In this document: in pieces, positions 47,301 to 55,521 of the stretch | Numbering within the stretch: the stretch's first letter is position 1 | Layout: the number at the start of each line of letters is the position of its first letter | Assembly (NCBI GenBank): GCA_963843745.1 | Contig: CAWJLP010000007.1 | Span: 1,488,001 to 1,552,000 of the forward strand | Direction of reading: 5' to 3' | DNA: 64,000 nucleotides | Source: Trebonia sp963843745 | Lineage (GTDB): Bacteria; Actinomycetota; Actinomycetes; Streptosporangiales; Streptosporangiaceae | Position numbers and translations under genes: made by a program | Notes under the pieces: model-generated | The model's database searches: none | Seen by the model: the letters and a program-made list of their open reading frames with translations, nothing else | Told to the model about the DNA's origin: nothing

Positions 47301-48475
47301 TGGCTCACAACGTTGACCTTCTCTATTCCGATACGGAACGTACGCTCGCGACTGCCCTCGCCGATCTCCTCTCGTCCCGTGCGCAGGCCTCCGACGTGGT
47401 GGCAAGGACCGAGAAACCAGACACGTACGACCTGGACCTGTGGCACACCGTGGCCGCGGAGATCGGCCTGGCGGGCCTGCTGATCCCTGAGGCGCTTGGC
47501 GGCGCCGGCGCCTCCTACCGGGAACTCGCCGCCGCCGCCGAGCAGTTCGGGGCCGCCGTGGCGCCGATCCCGTACCTGGGCAGCGCGGCCGTGGCTACCG
47601 CCACGGCGCTGTCGGCCGCGAAGAGCAGCGCGCAGCGCACCGACTCCGCACCTGTCTCACCCGCGGCTGACCTGCTGCGCCGGATGGCCGACGGCGAGCT
47701 GACGGCGGCGCTCGCCGTGCCGCCCGCCACGCTGCCCGGCGCGGCGTTCCCCTCGGCAGTGCGGGTCGCCGGGCCGGCCGACGGCGGCATGACCAAGCTG
47801 CGCGGCACGATCCCCGCGGTGGCCGACGCGCTGCCCGCCGACGTGCTGCTCGTGTCCGCCGACGGGGTGCCGAACGCCCTGTACCTGGTCGAGGCGACCG
47901 CGCCCGGCGTGCACCGCACGCCGGTGACCTCGCTGGACATGACCAGGCAGCTGTGCGACGTGACGCTGGACGGCGCGCCCGCCCGGCAGGTCGCCGTCGG
48001 GCCGGCCGCCGAGGCGGCCGTGGACGCCGGGCTGATGGCGGGCGCCACCGTGCTCGCCGCCGAGGATCTCGGCCTCGCGCAGCGCTGCCTGGACATGACC
48101 GTGGCCTACCTGAAGGAGCGCCACCAGTTCGCCCGGCCGATCGGCTCCTTCCAGGCACTCAAGCACCGGCTGGCCGACCTGTGGACGATGATCACGCAGG
48201 CGCGGGCGGCGTCCAGGTACGCGGCGGCCTGCCTGGCCGACGGCGATCCGGACGCGCCGGTGGCGGTGGCCCTGGCGAAGTCGGCGTGCGGCGAGGCCGC
48301 GGTCGCGGCCGCGCAGGAATGCGTGCAGATGCACGGCGGCATCGGCTTCACCTGGGAGCACCCCGCTCACCTGTACCTCAAGCGGGCGAAGGCGTCCTCG
48401 GTGCTGTTCGGCACGCCGGGCGCCCACCGCGCGGCCCTGGCGAGCTTGGTGAACCTCCCCGGCCCGAGCAGCTAA
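47300..48475 (+). CDS. Acyl-CoA dehydrogenase, partner subunit
   Basis: 391 residues, ATG overlapping the previous TGA. The N-terminal VAAEIGLAGLLIPEALGGAGASYRELAAAAEQFGAAVAPIPYLGSA and the C-terminal QMHGGIGFTWEHPAHLYLKRAKASSVLFGTPGAHR are typical of the second chain of actinobacterial heteromeric acyl-CoA dehydrogenases. It lacks the IEGGT active-site motif of the first subunit, so the pair probably forms an alpha2beta2 enzyme. The middle section is rich in Ala/Pro insertions. Confidence 0.88.
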   Translation: MAHNVDLLYSDTERTLATALADLLSSRAQASDVVARTEKPDTYDLDLWHTVAAEIGLAGLLIPEALGGAGASYRELAAAAEQFGAAVAPIPYLGSAAVATATALSAAKSSAQRTDSAPVSPAADLLRRMADGELTAALAVPPATLPGAAFPSAVRVAGPADGGMTKLRGTIPAVADALPADVLLVSADGVPNALYLVEATAPGVHRTPVTSLDMTRQLCDVTLDGAPARQVAVGPAAEAAVDAGLMAGATVLAAEDLGLAQRCLDMTVAYLKERHQFARPIGSFQALKHRLADLWTMITQARAASRYAAACLADGDPDAPVAVALAKSACGEAAVAAAQECVQMHGGIGFTWEHPAHLYLKRAKASSVLFGTPGAHRAALASLVNLPGPSS

Positions 48476-48522
48476 TCCGTTCGGGCGCCGGGGCGCCCTC
48501 GCTTCCCCGGAAGCCGGCAGGG

Positions 48523-48816
48523 TTAGGGGCTTCCGCCCGCGCCACTGCCCGCCGTGTCGGCGGGGGCCGGACTGTCGGCCGCGCTGCGCTGGGCCGGGAT
48601 CGGCTCGGCGGGCGCCTCCACGCTGTGGCCGCCCGCTGCCATGTGTATCCCGCCGAGCACCGGTCCCTGCATGCCGGCCGCCGGCCGCAGCCGGGGATCC
48701 GGCCGGTTCGCGAACACCATCACCATGAACAGCCAGAACGCCAGGAGGACGACCGCGACGACGACGATCACCCAGATAGCGGCCGGCGACGCCGTTGTCC
48801 GCAGTGCCAAGTCCAT
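48523..48816 (-). CDS. Small single-pass membrane protein
   Basis: 97 residues. One strong membrane helix near the N-terminus (AAIWVIVVVAVVLLAFWLFMVMVFA) is followed by a Pro/Ala/Gly-rich cytoplasmic or external tail. There is no recognised domain. The ATG at 48816 is preceded by a weak GGGGGTCAG. An in-frame extension to 48912 reads through a region without family character. It converges with the acyl-CoA dehydrogenase operon. Confidence 0.6.
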   Translation of the reverse strand: MDLALRTTASPAAIWVIVVVAVVLLAFWLFMVMVFANRPDPRLRPAAGMQGPVLGGIHMAAGGHSVEAPAEPIPAQRSAADSPAPADTAGSGAGGSP

Positions 48817-48925
48817 AGCTGACCCCCTACCAGCACCATCCTCAACGCTACGTACCCACCCCGAGTCGCTTTCACCACACGGCGTGAGGCCCGGAGTCGG
48901 CCTCCCGTCCACCGCCGCCGACAGC

Positions 48926-48939
48926 TGATAACAGCAAGA
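48926..48939. repeat. Third copy of TGATAACAGCAAGA
   Basis: The 14-base motif found twice in the structured element near 43.6 kb recurs here exactly, downstream of the aldo/keto reductase gene (86 bases from its 3' end). It is preceded by ACAGC, giving a weak GCTG/CAGC hairpin. The 20-base conserved loop is not present at this site. Confidence 0.6.
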
Positions 48940-49024
48940 ATGGCAGGGTGGCCGCGTCCAGGATCATGTCGATGCGCAATCGGCAGGTCCGCTCCCGCAG
49001 GGCGGGCGCGGCGCCGCGGAAGGC

Positions 49025-49894
49025 TCAGGTGGCGATCGCGTCTAGTTCCGCTAGCGCGTCCGCGGGCAGGGCCAGGTCAGCGGCGGCGACGTTCTCGCGC
49101 AGGTGCGCGACGGACGAGGTGCCCGGGATGAGCAGGATGTTCGGCGACCGGTGCAGCAGCCACGCCAATGCGACGGTCATCCGGGCGGCGCCGAGCTGCT
49201 CGGCGACCGCGTCCAGCGTGCCGGACTGCAGCGGGGAGAATCCGCCGAGCGGGAAGAAGGGCACGTAGGCGATGCCTTGCTCGGCGAGGGACCCGATCAG
49301 GTCGTCGTCGCCCCTGCTGGCCAGGTTGTAGTGGTTCTGCACGCACGCGACCGGCGCGATGGACTGCACCTCGGCGACCTGCCCGGCGATCACGTTGCTG
49401 ACCCCCAGGTGCCTGATCAGCCCTTCCTGCTGCAGCTCGGCCAGCACGGTGAACGGCCCGGCGATTGAGCCGGGCTGCGGCCCGCGCTGGCCGGGGTTCC
49501 GCAGGTTGACCACGTCCATCGCGTCGAGGCCGAGATCACGCAGGTTCTCCTCGACCTGCGCGCGCAGCTGCTCAGGGGCCAGCGCCTCGGGCCAGCCGCC
49601 GTTGGCGTCTCGCCGTGCCCCGACTTTGGTGACGATGTGCAGGTCCTCGGGGTAGGGGAACAGCGCCTCCCTGATGATCTGGTTGGTGACGCGCGGGCCG
49701 TAGTAGCCGGATGTGTCGATGTGGGTGATGCCCAGCTCAACCGCCTCGCGCAGCACCGCCACCGCGGCGTCACGGTCGGCGGGCGGCCCGAACACGCGCG
49801 GGCCGGCCAGCTGCATCGCCCCGTATCCCATCCGCGTGACCGTTAGGTCCCCGCCCAAGGCGAACGTCCCGCCGGGATGCGCCGTCGCTGCCAT
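49025..49894 (-). CDS. Aldo/keto reductase
   Basis: 289 residues of the aldo/keto reductase barrel. Active-site residues are visible in HIDTSGYYGP (Asp and Tyr) and IVTKVG (Lys), with the His in VVNLRNPG-type position replaced by Asn-containing sequence. QNHYNLASR and the C-terminal IPGTSSVAHLRENVAAA form the NADPH site. The substrate is unknown. The ATG overlaps the stop of the DDN-type gene by one base, so the two form a reductase operon. Confidence 0.88.
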   Translation of the reverse strand: MAATAHPGGTFALGGDLTVTRMGYGAMQLAGPRVFGPPADRDAAVAVLREAVELGITHIDTSGYYGPRVTNQIIREALFPYPEDLHIVTKVGARRDANGGWPEALAPEQLRAQVEENLRDLGLDAMDVVNLRNPGQRGPQPGSIAGPFTVLAELQQEGLIRHLGVSNVIAGQVAEVQSIAPVACVQNHYNLASRGDDDLIGSLAEQGIAYVPFFPLGGFSPLQSGTLDAVAEQLGAARMTVALAWLLHRSPNILLIPGTSSVAHLRENVAAADLALPADALAELDAIAT

Positions 49895-50313
49895 CAGGAC
49901 GCCCCGGGGGTAAGGGCGATGACGGGGATGGTCCGCGCTGTTTTCCGCTGGTAGTCGCCGAAGCGGGGATAGCGCCGGGCCTGCTCGGCGTATTTCTCGT
50001 CGCGCTCGGGTCCGGCCAGTTCGGTGGCGTGCACTTCGATGACGCGGTCGCCGACCTCGATCGTGGTGTCCGGGTGGGCGAGGAGGTTGTGGTACCAGGC
50101 GGGGTTGTCGTCTGCCCCCGCCTTCGACGCGAAGACGAGATACCGGCCGTCGTCGGCCAGGTACATCACCGGGCTGACGCGCGGCGTGCCGGTACGGGCG
50201 CCGGTGGTGTGCAGCAGGAGCAGCGGCGCTCCGGCGAAGCCACCGCCGACCTGGCCGTGGTTGGCGCGGAACTCCGCGATGATGCCCGCGTTATATCCGC
50301 CCGGTTGAGTCAT
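49894..50313 (-). CDS. Deazaflavin (F420)-dependent nitroreductase-family protein
   Basis: 139 residues from the ATG of MTQPGGYNAGIIAEFRANHGQVGGGF. APLLLLHTTGARTGTPRVSPVMYLADDGRYLVFASKAGADDNPAWYHNLLAHP and YPRFGDYQRKTARTIPVIAL are diagnostic of the DDN family, here of the soluble subgroup with a canonical HTTGARTG loop. It is encoded just before the aldo/keto reductase gene and overlaps it by one base. It is a second family member in the window, clearly diverged from the one at 31880-32323. Confidence 0.9.
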   Translation of the reverse strand: MTQPGGYNAGIIAEFRANHGQVGGGFAGAPLLLLHTTGARTGTPRVSPVMYLADDGRYLVFASKAGADDNPAWYHNLLAHPDTTIEVGDRVIEVHATELAGPERDEKYAEQARRYPRFGDYQRKTARTIPVIALTPGAS

Positions 50314-50402
50314 GCCATCTCCTGTCCCTGGATGTCGCGGGACCAGCATGCCACCGTCTCCCGCCGTGGTGCCGCCGGGGCCTGGCGTGGAACAGTAGGG
50401 CT

Positions 50403-51239
50403 ATGGCCGAACTCCACGGGAAAGTCATTCTTGTCACCGGTGCGACCGACGGGCTTGGCCGGGCGCTGGCCGCCGAGCTTGCCAGGGCCGGGGCGACCGT
50501 GCTCGTGCACGGCCGCGACCCAGGGCGGATCGCGGACACGATCAAGGAGGTCACCACGGCGGCCGCCGAGGCGAACGAACCGGCGGCCGGCGACCGGGTG
50601 CGCGGGTACCAGGCGGACCTGTCGAGCCTCGCCGGGGTGCGTGAGCTCGCCGGCCAGGTCATCGCGGCGGAGCCGCGGCTTGACGTGCTGGTGAACAACG
50701 CCGGCATCGGCGGCGACGTGCCCGGGGGCGGCGCCCGGCAGGAGAGCGCGGACGGGTACGAGCTGCGGTTCGCCGTCAACTACCTGGCGACATACGCGCT
50801 GACCCGGCTGCTGCTGCCGCTGCTGCGTGCTTCGGCGCCGTCCCGGATCGTCAACGTCGCCTCCATCGGGCAGCAGGCCATCGACTTCAGCGACGTGATG
50901 CTCACGAAGGACTACAACGGGATGCGCGCCTACCGGCAGAGCAAGCTCGCGCAGGTCCTGTTCACCTTCGACCTGGCCGCCGAGCTCGACCCCGACGGCG
51001 TGACCGTCAACGCCCTGCACCCGGCCACGTTCATGCCGACCAAGATCGTGTCCTCGCCCATCAGCACCATCGCCCAGGGCGTCGAGGCGACGATGCGGCT
51101 GATCGCCGCCCCGGACACGGAGACGGGCACCGGCCGGTTCTACAACAGCCTCGACGAGGGACGGGCGAACGACCAGGCCTACGACCTCGCGGCACGCCGC
51201 CAGCTGCGCGAGCTGTCGGAGCAGCTGACCGGCCTGTAA
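50403..51239 (+). CDS. SDR-family oxidoreductase (retinol-dehydrogenase/POR-like)
   Basis: 278 residues. The nucleotide loop TGATDGLGRALAAEL, NNAGIGG, NVASIGQQAIDFSDVM, the active site YRQSKLAQVLF and the extended C-terminus (LDEGRANDQAYDLAARRQLRELSEQLTG) fit the retinol-dehydrogenase or protochlorophyllide-reductase-like branch of the SDR family common in actinobacteria. The substrate is unknown. The ATG lies 89 bases from the divergent DDN gene start, so the intergenic region probably holds both promoters. Confidence 0.85.
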   Translation: MAELHGKVILVTGATDGLGRALAAELARAGATVLVHGRDPGRIADTIKEVTTAAAEANEPAAGDRVRGYQADLSSLAGVRELAGQVIAAEPRLDVLVNNAGIGGDVPGGGARQESADGYELRFAVNYLATYALTRLLLPLLRASAPSRIVNVASIGQQAIDFSDVMLTKDYNGMRAYRQSKLAQVLFTFDLAAELDPDGVTVNALHPATFMPTKIVSSPISTIAQGVEATMRLIAAPDTETGTGRFYNSLDEGRANDQAYDLAARRQLRELSEQLTGL

Positions 51240-51678
51240 GGCCGGCGTCGCCGGCTAGCCGGCCGCCCCGGGAGCGCCAGGGACGGTCGCCACGTCGACC
51301 GCGGCCCGGTGCACCCCGCGCAGAGACAGGCCGCGCAGCAGGCGATCGCGGCGGTCAGGCACCCGGCCGCGCGGTGGGTTTTCCAAGCCAGCGCCAGCCG
51401 CATGGGCGTCATGCTAGCGCTCGTGCCCTTTGCCGGAGATGCGGACAATGTCCCAGGCAGCTGACGTCCCGACACATTCAGGAAACATCGCTGGCATTCC
51501 CACCTGCCACGTTACCGCTGGCGTAACAAACGGGAAATGCCCTCGAAACCCGCGCATGGGAAACATTAACCGTTGCATGAAAGCAGGCGGAGCGGCCGGG
51601 GCGGGCCAGTAAGCCCGGGGGGCGACCCTGGAACCCGAGAGGCCCTTCATACAGGTAGCCCCTGGAGGAGTAAATACA
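51240..51678. other. Intergenic region and leader upstream of amt
   Basis: About 440 bases without a convincing gene. It opens with overlapping GC palindromes (GCCGGC-GTC-GCCGGC and CCGGCTAGCCGG, 51241-51264) that could terminate the SDR gene. The second half is less GC-rich and repeats GGAAACAT (51481-51488, 51559-51566) and other GAAAC elements that may be GlnR sites. A 98-codon minus-strand ORF ending at 51179 overlaps the SDR gene and was judged spurious. Confidence 0.5.
51511..51564 (+). promoter_or_regulatory. Candidate GlnR binding region upstream of amt
   Basis: GTTAC (51511-51515), GTAAC (51523-51527), six bases, GAAAT (51534-51538), six bases, GAAAC (51545-51549), then GAAAC (51560-51564). 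The GTAAC-N6-GAAAT core fits the gTnAc-n6-GaAAc half box of the actinobacterial nitrogen regulator GlnR, and amt is one of its classical targets. The region is 115-168 bases before the amt start. Assignment is by pattern only. Confidence 0.5.
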
Positions 51679-53091
51679 GTGATTCCATACCCCACTTGGC
51701 TGGGATCGGGAGACAACGCCTGGCAGATGACAGCGGCCACGCTGGTCGGGCTCATGTCCATCCCGGCCCTGGCCGTCCTGTACGGCGGCCTCGTGCAGAA
51801 GAAATGGGCGATGAACACCGTCTTGATGGTGTTCAGCACCTTCTGCCTGGTCCTCATCACGTGGGTTCTCTGGGCCTACAAGATGGGCTTCGGCACGCCC
51901 CTGATCAGTACGTTCGTCGGTGATCCGCGGACAATTCTCGGCGCCAACGCGTTGCAGAGCCAGGCGAACATCCCGCTGCTGAACGGGTTGATGCCGAGCT
52001 TCAGGCTGCCCGCGGCGTCGGTCGAGTATTTCCAGTTCGTGTTCGCCGCGATCACCCCGATCCTGTTCATCGGCAGCGTGCTCGGCCGGATCAGCTTCAA
52101 GGTCTGGCTGATCTTCGTGCCGCTCTGGATCACCTTCGCCTACTCGGTGAACGCCTTCCTGCTCTGGGGCGGCGGCTACTGGGCAGGCAAGGGCGCGCTC
52201 GACTTCTCCGGCGGTTACGTCATCCACCTGGCGGCCGGCGTCTCCGGCTTCACGGCGGCGGCGATCATCGGGCCGCGGCTGCGGCGCGACCGCGAGAAGG
52301 CCATCCCGAACAACCTGATGTTCGTCGCGCTCGGCGCCGGCATCCTGTGGCTCGGCTGGAACGGCTTCAACGGCGGTGACCCGTACTTCGCTGGCGCGGA
52401 CGCCGCGGCGGCCGTGGTCAACACCAACCTCGCGACGGCTGTGGCCATGATGACCTGGATCTTCATGGACATGTTCCTGACCAAGGAGAAGAAGCCGACC
52501 TTCCTCGGCGGCCTGAACGGCATGATCTGCGGCCTGGTCGGCATCACGCCCGCCGCCGGTTACGTCAACGGCTTCGGCGCGATCGTGATCGGCCTCGTCT
52601 GCTCCGGGATCGTCTGGGTCGCCTGGCAGTTCCTGCCGAAGTACGTCTGGCCCTTCAACAGGGTGGACGACGCCCTCGGCGTGGTCTACACGCACGGCTT
52701 CGCTGGCCTGTGCGGCGGCCTCCTCGTCGGCCTGCTCGCCGACCCGAACATGATCGTGTACGTGGGCCTCGGCAAGACGTCCTCGGTCGCCGGCACGGGC
52801 CTGTTCTACGGGCACCCGCACCAGTTGCTCGTGCAGTTCCTCGCGGCGCTCACGATCATCATCTGGGACGGGGCCGTCACCGCGGTCATCCTGTTCTTCA
52901 TCAAGTACGTGCTGCGGATGAAGCTGCGGTTCGACGACGCGGACCTGGAGATCGGCGACGTCGCGATCCACGGCGAAGAGGCCTACCCGCAGGAGGAGGT
53001 GTACAGCAGCCGGCTGTCGGTGACGGCCGAGGCCGAGGCCTCACCCACGACGGAGGAGCCGCACCTGCCGGAAAAGGCCACCACCGAATAG
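51679..53091 (+). CDS. amt: Ammonium transporter
   Basis: 470 residues with eleven predicted membrane helices. The twin pore histidines are visible as His183 in DFSGGYVIHLAAG and His339 in VVYTHGFAGLCGG, with the Amt signature GWNGFNGGDPYF region and NAFLLWGGGYW. It conducts ammonia/ammonium into the cell. The cytoplasmic tail (~60 residues) is longer and more acidic than in E. coli AmtB. GTG start with GGAGGAG nine bases upstream. No glnK or glnD follows, unlike the usual amtB-glnK-glnD operon. A hairpin terminates transcription directly downstream. Confidence 0.95.
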   Translation: MIPYPTWLGSGDNAWQMTAATLVGLMSIPALAVLYGGLVQKKWAMNTVLMVFSTFCLVLITWVLWAYKMGFGTPLISTFVGDPRTILGANALQSQANIPLLNGLMPSFRLPAASVEYFQFVFAAITPILFIGSVLGRISFKVWLIFVPLWITFAYSVNAFLLWGGGYWAGKGALDFSGGYVIHLAAGVSGFTAAAIIGPRLRRDREKAIPNNLMFVALGAGILWLGWNGFNGGDPYFAGADAAAAVVNTNLATAVAMMTWIFMDMFLTKEKKPTFLGGLNGMICGLVGITPAAGYVNGFGAIVIGLVCSGIVWVAWQFLPKYVWPFNRVDDALGVVYTHGFAGLCGGLLVGLLADPNMIVYVGLGKTSSVAGTGLFYGHPHQLLVQFLAALTIIIWDGAVTAVILFFIKYVLRMKLRFDDADLEIGDVAIHGEEAYPQEEVYSSRLSVTAEAEASPTTEEPHLPEKATTE

Positions 53092-53097
53092 GTGACC

Positions 53098-53171
53098 TGC
53101 GTTACGTTGCGGCCGTAACGCACTGGGGCCGCGCGCCGGGGTACCGTCAAGGTGCCCGGGTGCGCGGCCCC
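53098..53171 (+). terminator. Tandem hairpins after amt
   Basis: TGCGTTACG (53098-53106) pairs perfectly with CGTAACGCA (53114-53122). A second stem, GGGGCCGCGC (53125-53134), pairs with GCGCGGCCCC (53162-53171). Together they make a likely transcription terminator between amt and the hydrolase gene. Confidence 0.65.
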
Positions 53172-53233
53172 TGGCATGTCCCGGACGGCCCGCTTGTTAG
53201 CTAGAGGCACAGGCCGCTCAGGATTGGAGTGCT

Positions 53234-54016
53234 GTGAAATCCGTCGTCACGACCGTGACACTGGTGACCGAGGACGGCGTGCCGATCGACGCCGTGCACA
53301 TGCCGGGACCGCGGGATCTCGCGATCGTCATGGCGCACGGGTTCACCCAGTCGTGGCAGCGGTCCACAGTGTGGACGATCGCGCGGCGGTTCAACCTCAA
53401 GGCGGGCGTGGTGACGTTCGACTTCCGCGGGCACGGCAGGTCCGGCGGGCTGTCGACGCTCGGCGACAAGGAGATCAACGACCTGGACATGGCCGTGCAC
53501 TACACCCGTGAGCTCGGCTACCAGAAGGTCGCCGCCGTCGGCTTCTCCATGGGCGCCTCGGTGGTGCTCCGCCAGGCGGCCCTGCGAGGCGGGGTGGACG
53601 CGGCGGTCTCGGTCAGCGGGCCGGGCAGGTGGTACTACCGGGGCACCGAGCCGATGCGCCGGGTGCACTTCGTGGCGGAAAAGCGCCTGGGCCGGGTGAT
53701 CGCCAGGCAGTTCCTGCACACCAGGATCGACCCGCACGGCTGGCCGGTCCCTGACCCGCTGCCGCCGACCGCCGCCGCCGAGCGGCTCTCGCCCGTCCCG
53801 CTGCTGATCGTGCACGGTGACAAGGACCAGTTTTTCCCCGCCGACCACGCCCGCCAGCTCTACGCCGCGGCCAGGGAGCCGAAGGAGCTGTGGCTCATCC
53901 CCGGCTTCGGTCACGCGGAACGGGCGACGGACGACCAGCTCACCGACCGGATCGCCGGATGGGTGACCGAGGCGGTCACCCAGAAGACCGGCCAGCAGGA
54001 GCCAGCCTCCCCGTAA
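53234..54016 (+). CDS. Alpha/beta hydrolase
   Basis: 260 residues with the alpha/beta hydrolase triad: nucleophile Ser105 in AVGFSMGAS, acid in LLIVHGDKDQFFP and His in LIPGFGHAE. The oxyanion loop is AHGFTQS, and FDFRGHGRSGG is the conserved loop after strand 4. No signal peptide. Likely an esterase or lipase-like hydrolase, substrate unknown. GTG start with TTGGAG upstream. It abuts the convergent guaB1 gene with no gap. Confidence 0.85.
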   Translation: MKSVVTTVTLVTEDGVPIDAVHMPGPRDLAIVMAHGFTQSWQRSTVWTIARRFNLKAGVVTFDFRGHGRSGGLSTLGDKEINDLDMAVHYTRELGYQKVAAVGFSMGASVVLRQAALRGGVDAAVSVSGPGRWYYRGTEPMRRVHFVAEKRLGRVIARQFLHTRIDPHGWPVPDPLPPTAAAERLSPVPLLIVHGDKDQFFPADHARQLYAAAREPKELWLIPGFGHAERATDDQLTDRIAGWVTEAVTQKTGQQEPASP

Positions 54017-55456
54017 TCACCAGCTGCCGGGCACCGGCATGCCCTCGGTGTACCCGGAGGCGCTCTGCACGCCGACTACGGCCCGCTCCGCGAACGACGG
54101 CAGGTCGCGCGCGCCCGCGTAGGTGCACGCGCTGCGCACGCCGGCGACGATCATGTCGAGCAGGTCCTCCACGCCGGGCCGCGCGACGTCCAGGTACATC
54201 CGCGCCGAGGAGATCCCCTCCTCGAACAGCTCCTTGCGCGCCCGCTCGTACGCGGAGTCCGCCGCGGAACGCAGCCGCACCGCGCGCGCCGACGCCATCC
54301 CGAAGCTCTCCTTGTACAGCCGCCCCTCTGGGTCGCGGAACGCGTCGCCAGGCGACTCGTAGGTCCCGGCGAACCAGGATCCGATCATCACGCACGACGC
54401 GCCCGCCGCCAGCCCCAGCGCGACGTCGCGCGGATGCCGGACGCCGCCGTCAGCCCAGACGTGGGCGCCCAGCGCCGCGGCCTCGGCGGCGCACTCGAGC
54501 ACCGCGGTGAACTGCGGCCTGCCCACCCCGGTCATCATCCGGGTGGTGCACATGGCGCCGGGCCCGACACCGACCTTCACGATGTCCGCCCCGGCCGCCA
54601 CCAGGTCGGCCACGCCGGACGCCGTCACCACGTTCCCCGCGACGACCGGCACCGACGGCGCCAGGCCCCGCACGGCGCGCAGCGCGGACAGCATCTTCTC
54701 CTGATGGCCGTGCGCGGTGTCCACGACGAGGATGTCGACGCCCGCGTCGAGCAGCAGCTTCGCCTTGGCCGCCACGTCACCGTTCACGCCGACGGCCGCC
54801 CCGACCCGCAGCCGCCCCGCCGCGTCGGTCGCGGGGGTGTACAGCGTGGCGCGCAGCGCCCCGGTGCGGGTGAGGATCCCGGTGCACTCCCCGGACGGGG
54901 CGACCACCGGCGCCAGCCGGCGCCGGTGGTCGTGCAGCAGGCCGAACGCCCGTTCCGGCGGCGTGCCCGCGGGCAGCGTGACGGGGTCGGCGGACATCAC
55001 GGTGCTGAGCTGGGCGAACCGGTCCGCCCCGGCGCAGTCCGCCTCGGTGACGACGCCGACCGGCGCGCCGCCGCCGTCGATCACCACCACCGCGCCGTGC
55101 GCCCGCTTGGGCAGCAGCGCGAGCGCCTCGCCGACGGTGTCCGCCGGCCCGAGCGTGATCGCCGTGTCGACGACGAGGTCGCGGGTCTTGACCCACTCCA
55201 CCACGTCGGCGACCACGTCGGCGGGGATGTCCTGCGGCAGGATCGCGATGCCGCCGCGCCGCGCGATCGTTTCCGCCATGCGGCGGCCGGAAACGGCGGT
55301 CATGTTGGCCGCCACGACCGGGATGGTGGCGCCGCTGCCGTCCGGCGCGATCAGGTCGACGTCGAGCCGCGACCCGACCGCCGACCGCCCGGGCACCATG
55401 AACACATCGCTATAGGTCAGGTCGGTGGCCGGATCGATATCGTGAAGGAAACGCAC
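54017..55456 (-). CDS. guaB1: GuaB1-type IMPDH-like protein (probable GMP reductase)
   Basis: 479 residues with the IMPDH/GMPR barrel interrupted by two CBS domains (~95-210). DLTYSDVFMVPGRS, VVAANMTAVSGRRMAE, VDTAHGHQEKML, VVAGNVVTASGV and the active-site Cys near 303 in GVGPGAMCTTRMMTGVG identify the family, and CVMIGSWFAGTYESPGD is its GuaB1-specific flap. The actinobacterial GuaB1 branch has been shown in mycobacteria to act as a GMP reductase for purine salvage rather than as IMP dehydrogenase, and the same role is inferred here. It is transcribed alone. Confidence 0.88.
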   Translation of the reverse strand: MRFLHDIDPATDLTYSDVFMVPGRSAVGSRLDVDLIAPDGSGATIPVVAANMTAVSGRRMAETIARRGGIAILPQDIPADVVADVVEWVKTRDLVVDTAITLGPADTVGEALALLPKRAHGAVVVIDGGGAPVGVVTEADCAGADRFAQLSTVMSADPVTLPAGTPPERAFGLLHDHRRRLAPVVAPSGECTGILTRTGALRATLYTPATDAAGRLRVGAAVGVNGDVAAKAKLLLDAGVDILVVDTAHGHQEKMLSALRAVRGLAPSVPVVAGNVVTASGVADLVAAGADIVKVGVGPGAMCTTRMMTGVGRPQFTAVLECAAEAAALGAHVWADGGVRHPRDVALGLAAGASCVMIGSWFAGTYESPGDAFRDPEGRLYKESFGMASARAVRLRSAADSAYERARKELFEEGISSARMYLDVARPGVEDLLDMIVAGVRSACTYAGARDLPSFAERAVVGVQSASGYTEGMPVPGSW

Positions 55457-55521
55457 GTCCTTAATTCTTACCCCAGACCGGGGCTGTAAAAGTTATCCGG
55501 AACGGGCCCGTGGTGACTCCC

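Noticed and set aside
51179..51475. 98-codon minus-strand ORF with a Cys-rich hydrophobic stretch resembling a lipobox
   Set aside because: It overlaps the 3' end of the SDR gene, its second half is Arg/Pro-rich antisense, and it lacks a ribosome site.
53890..54510. 206-codon Arg/Pro-rich plus-strand ORF
   Set aside because: It is the antisense of guaB1 active-site coding sequence.
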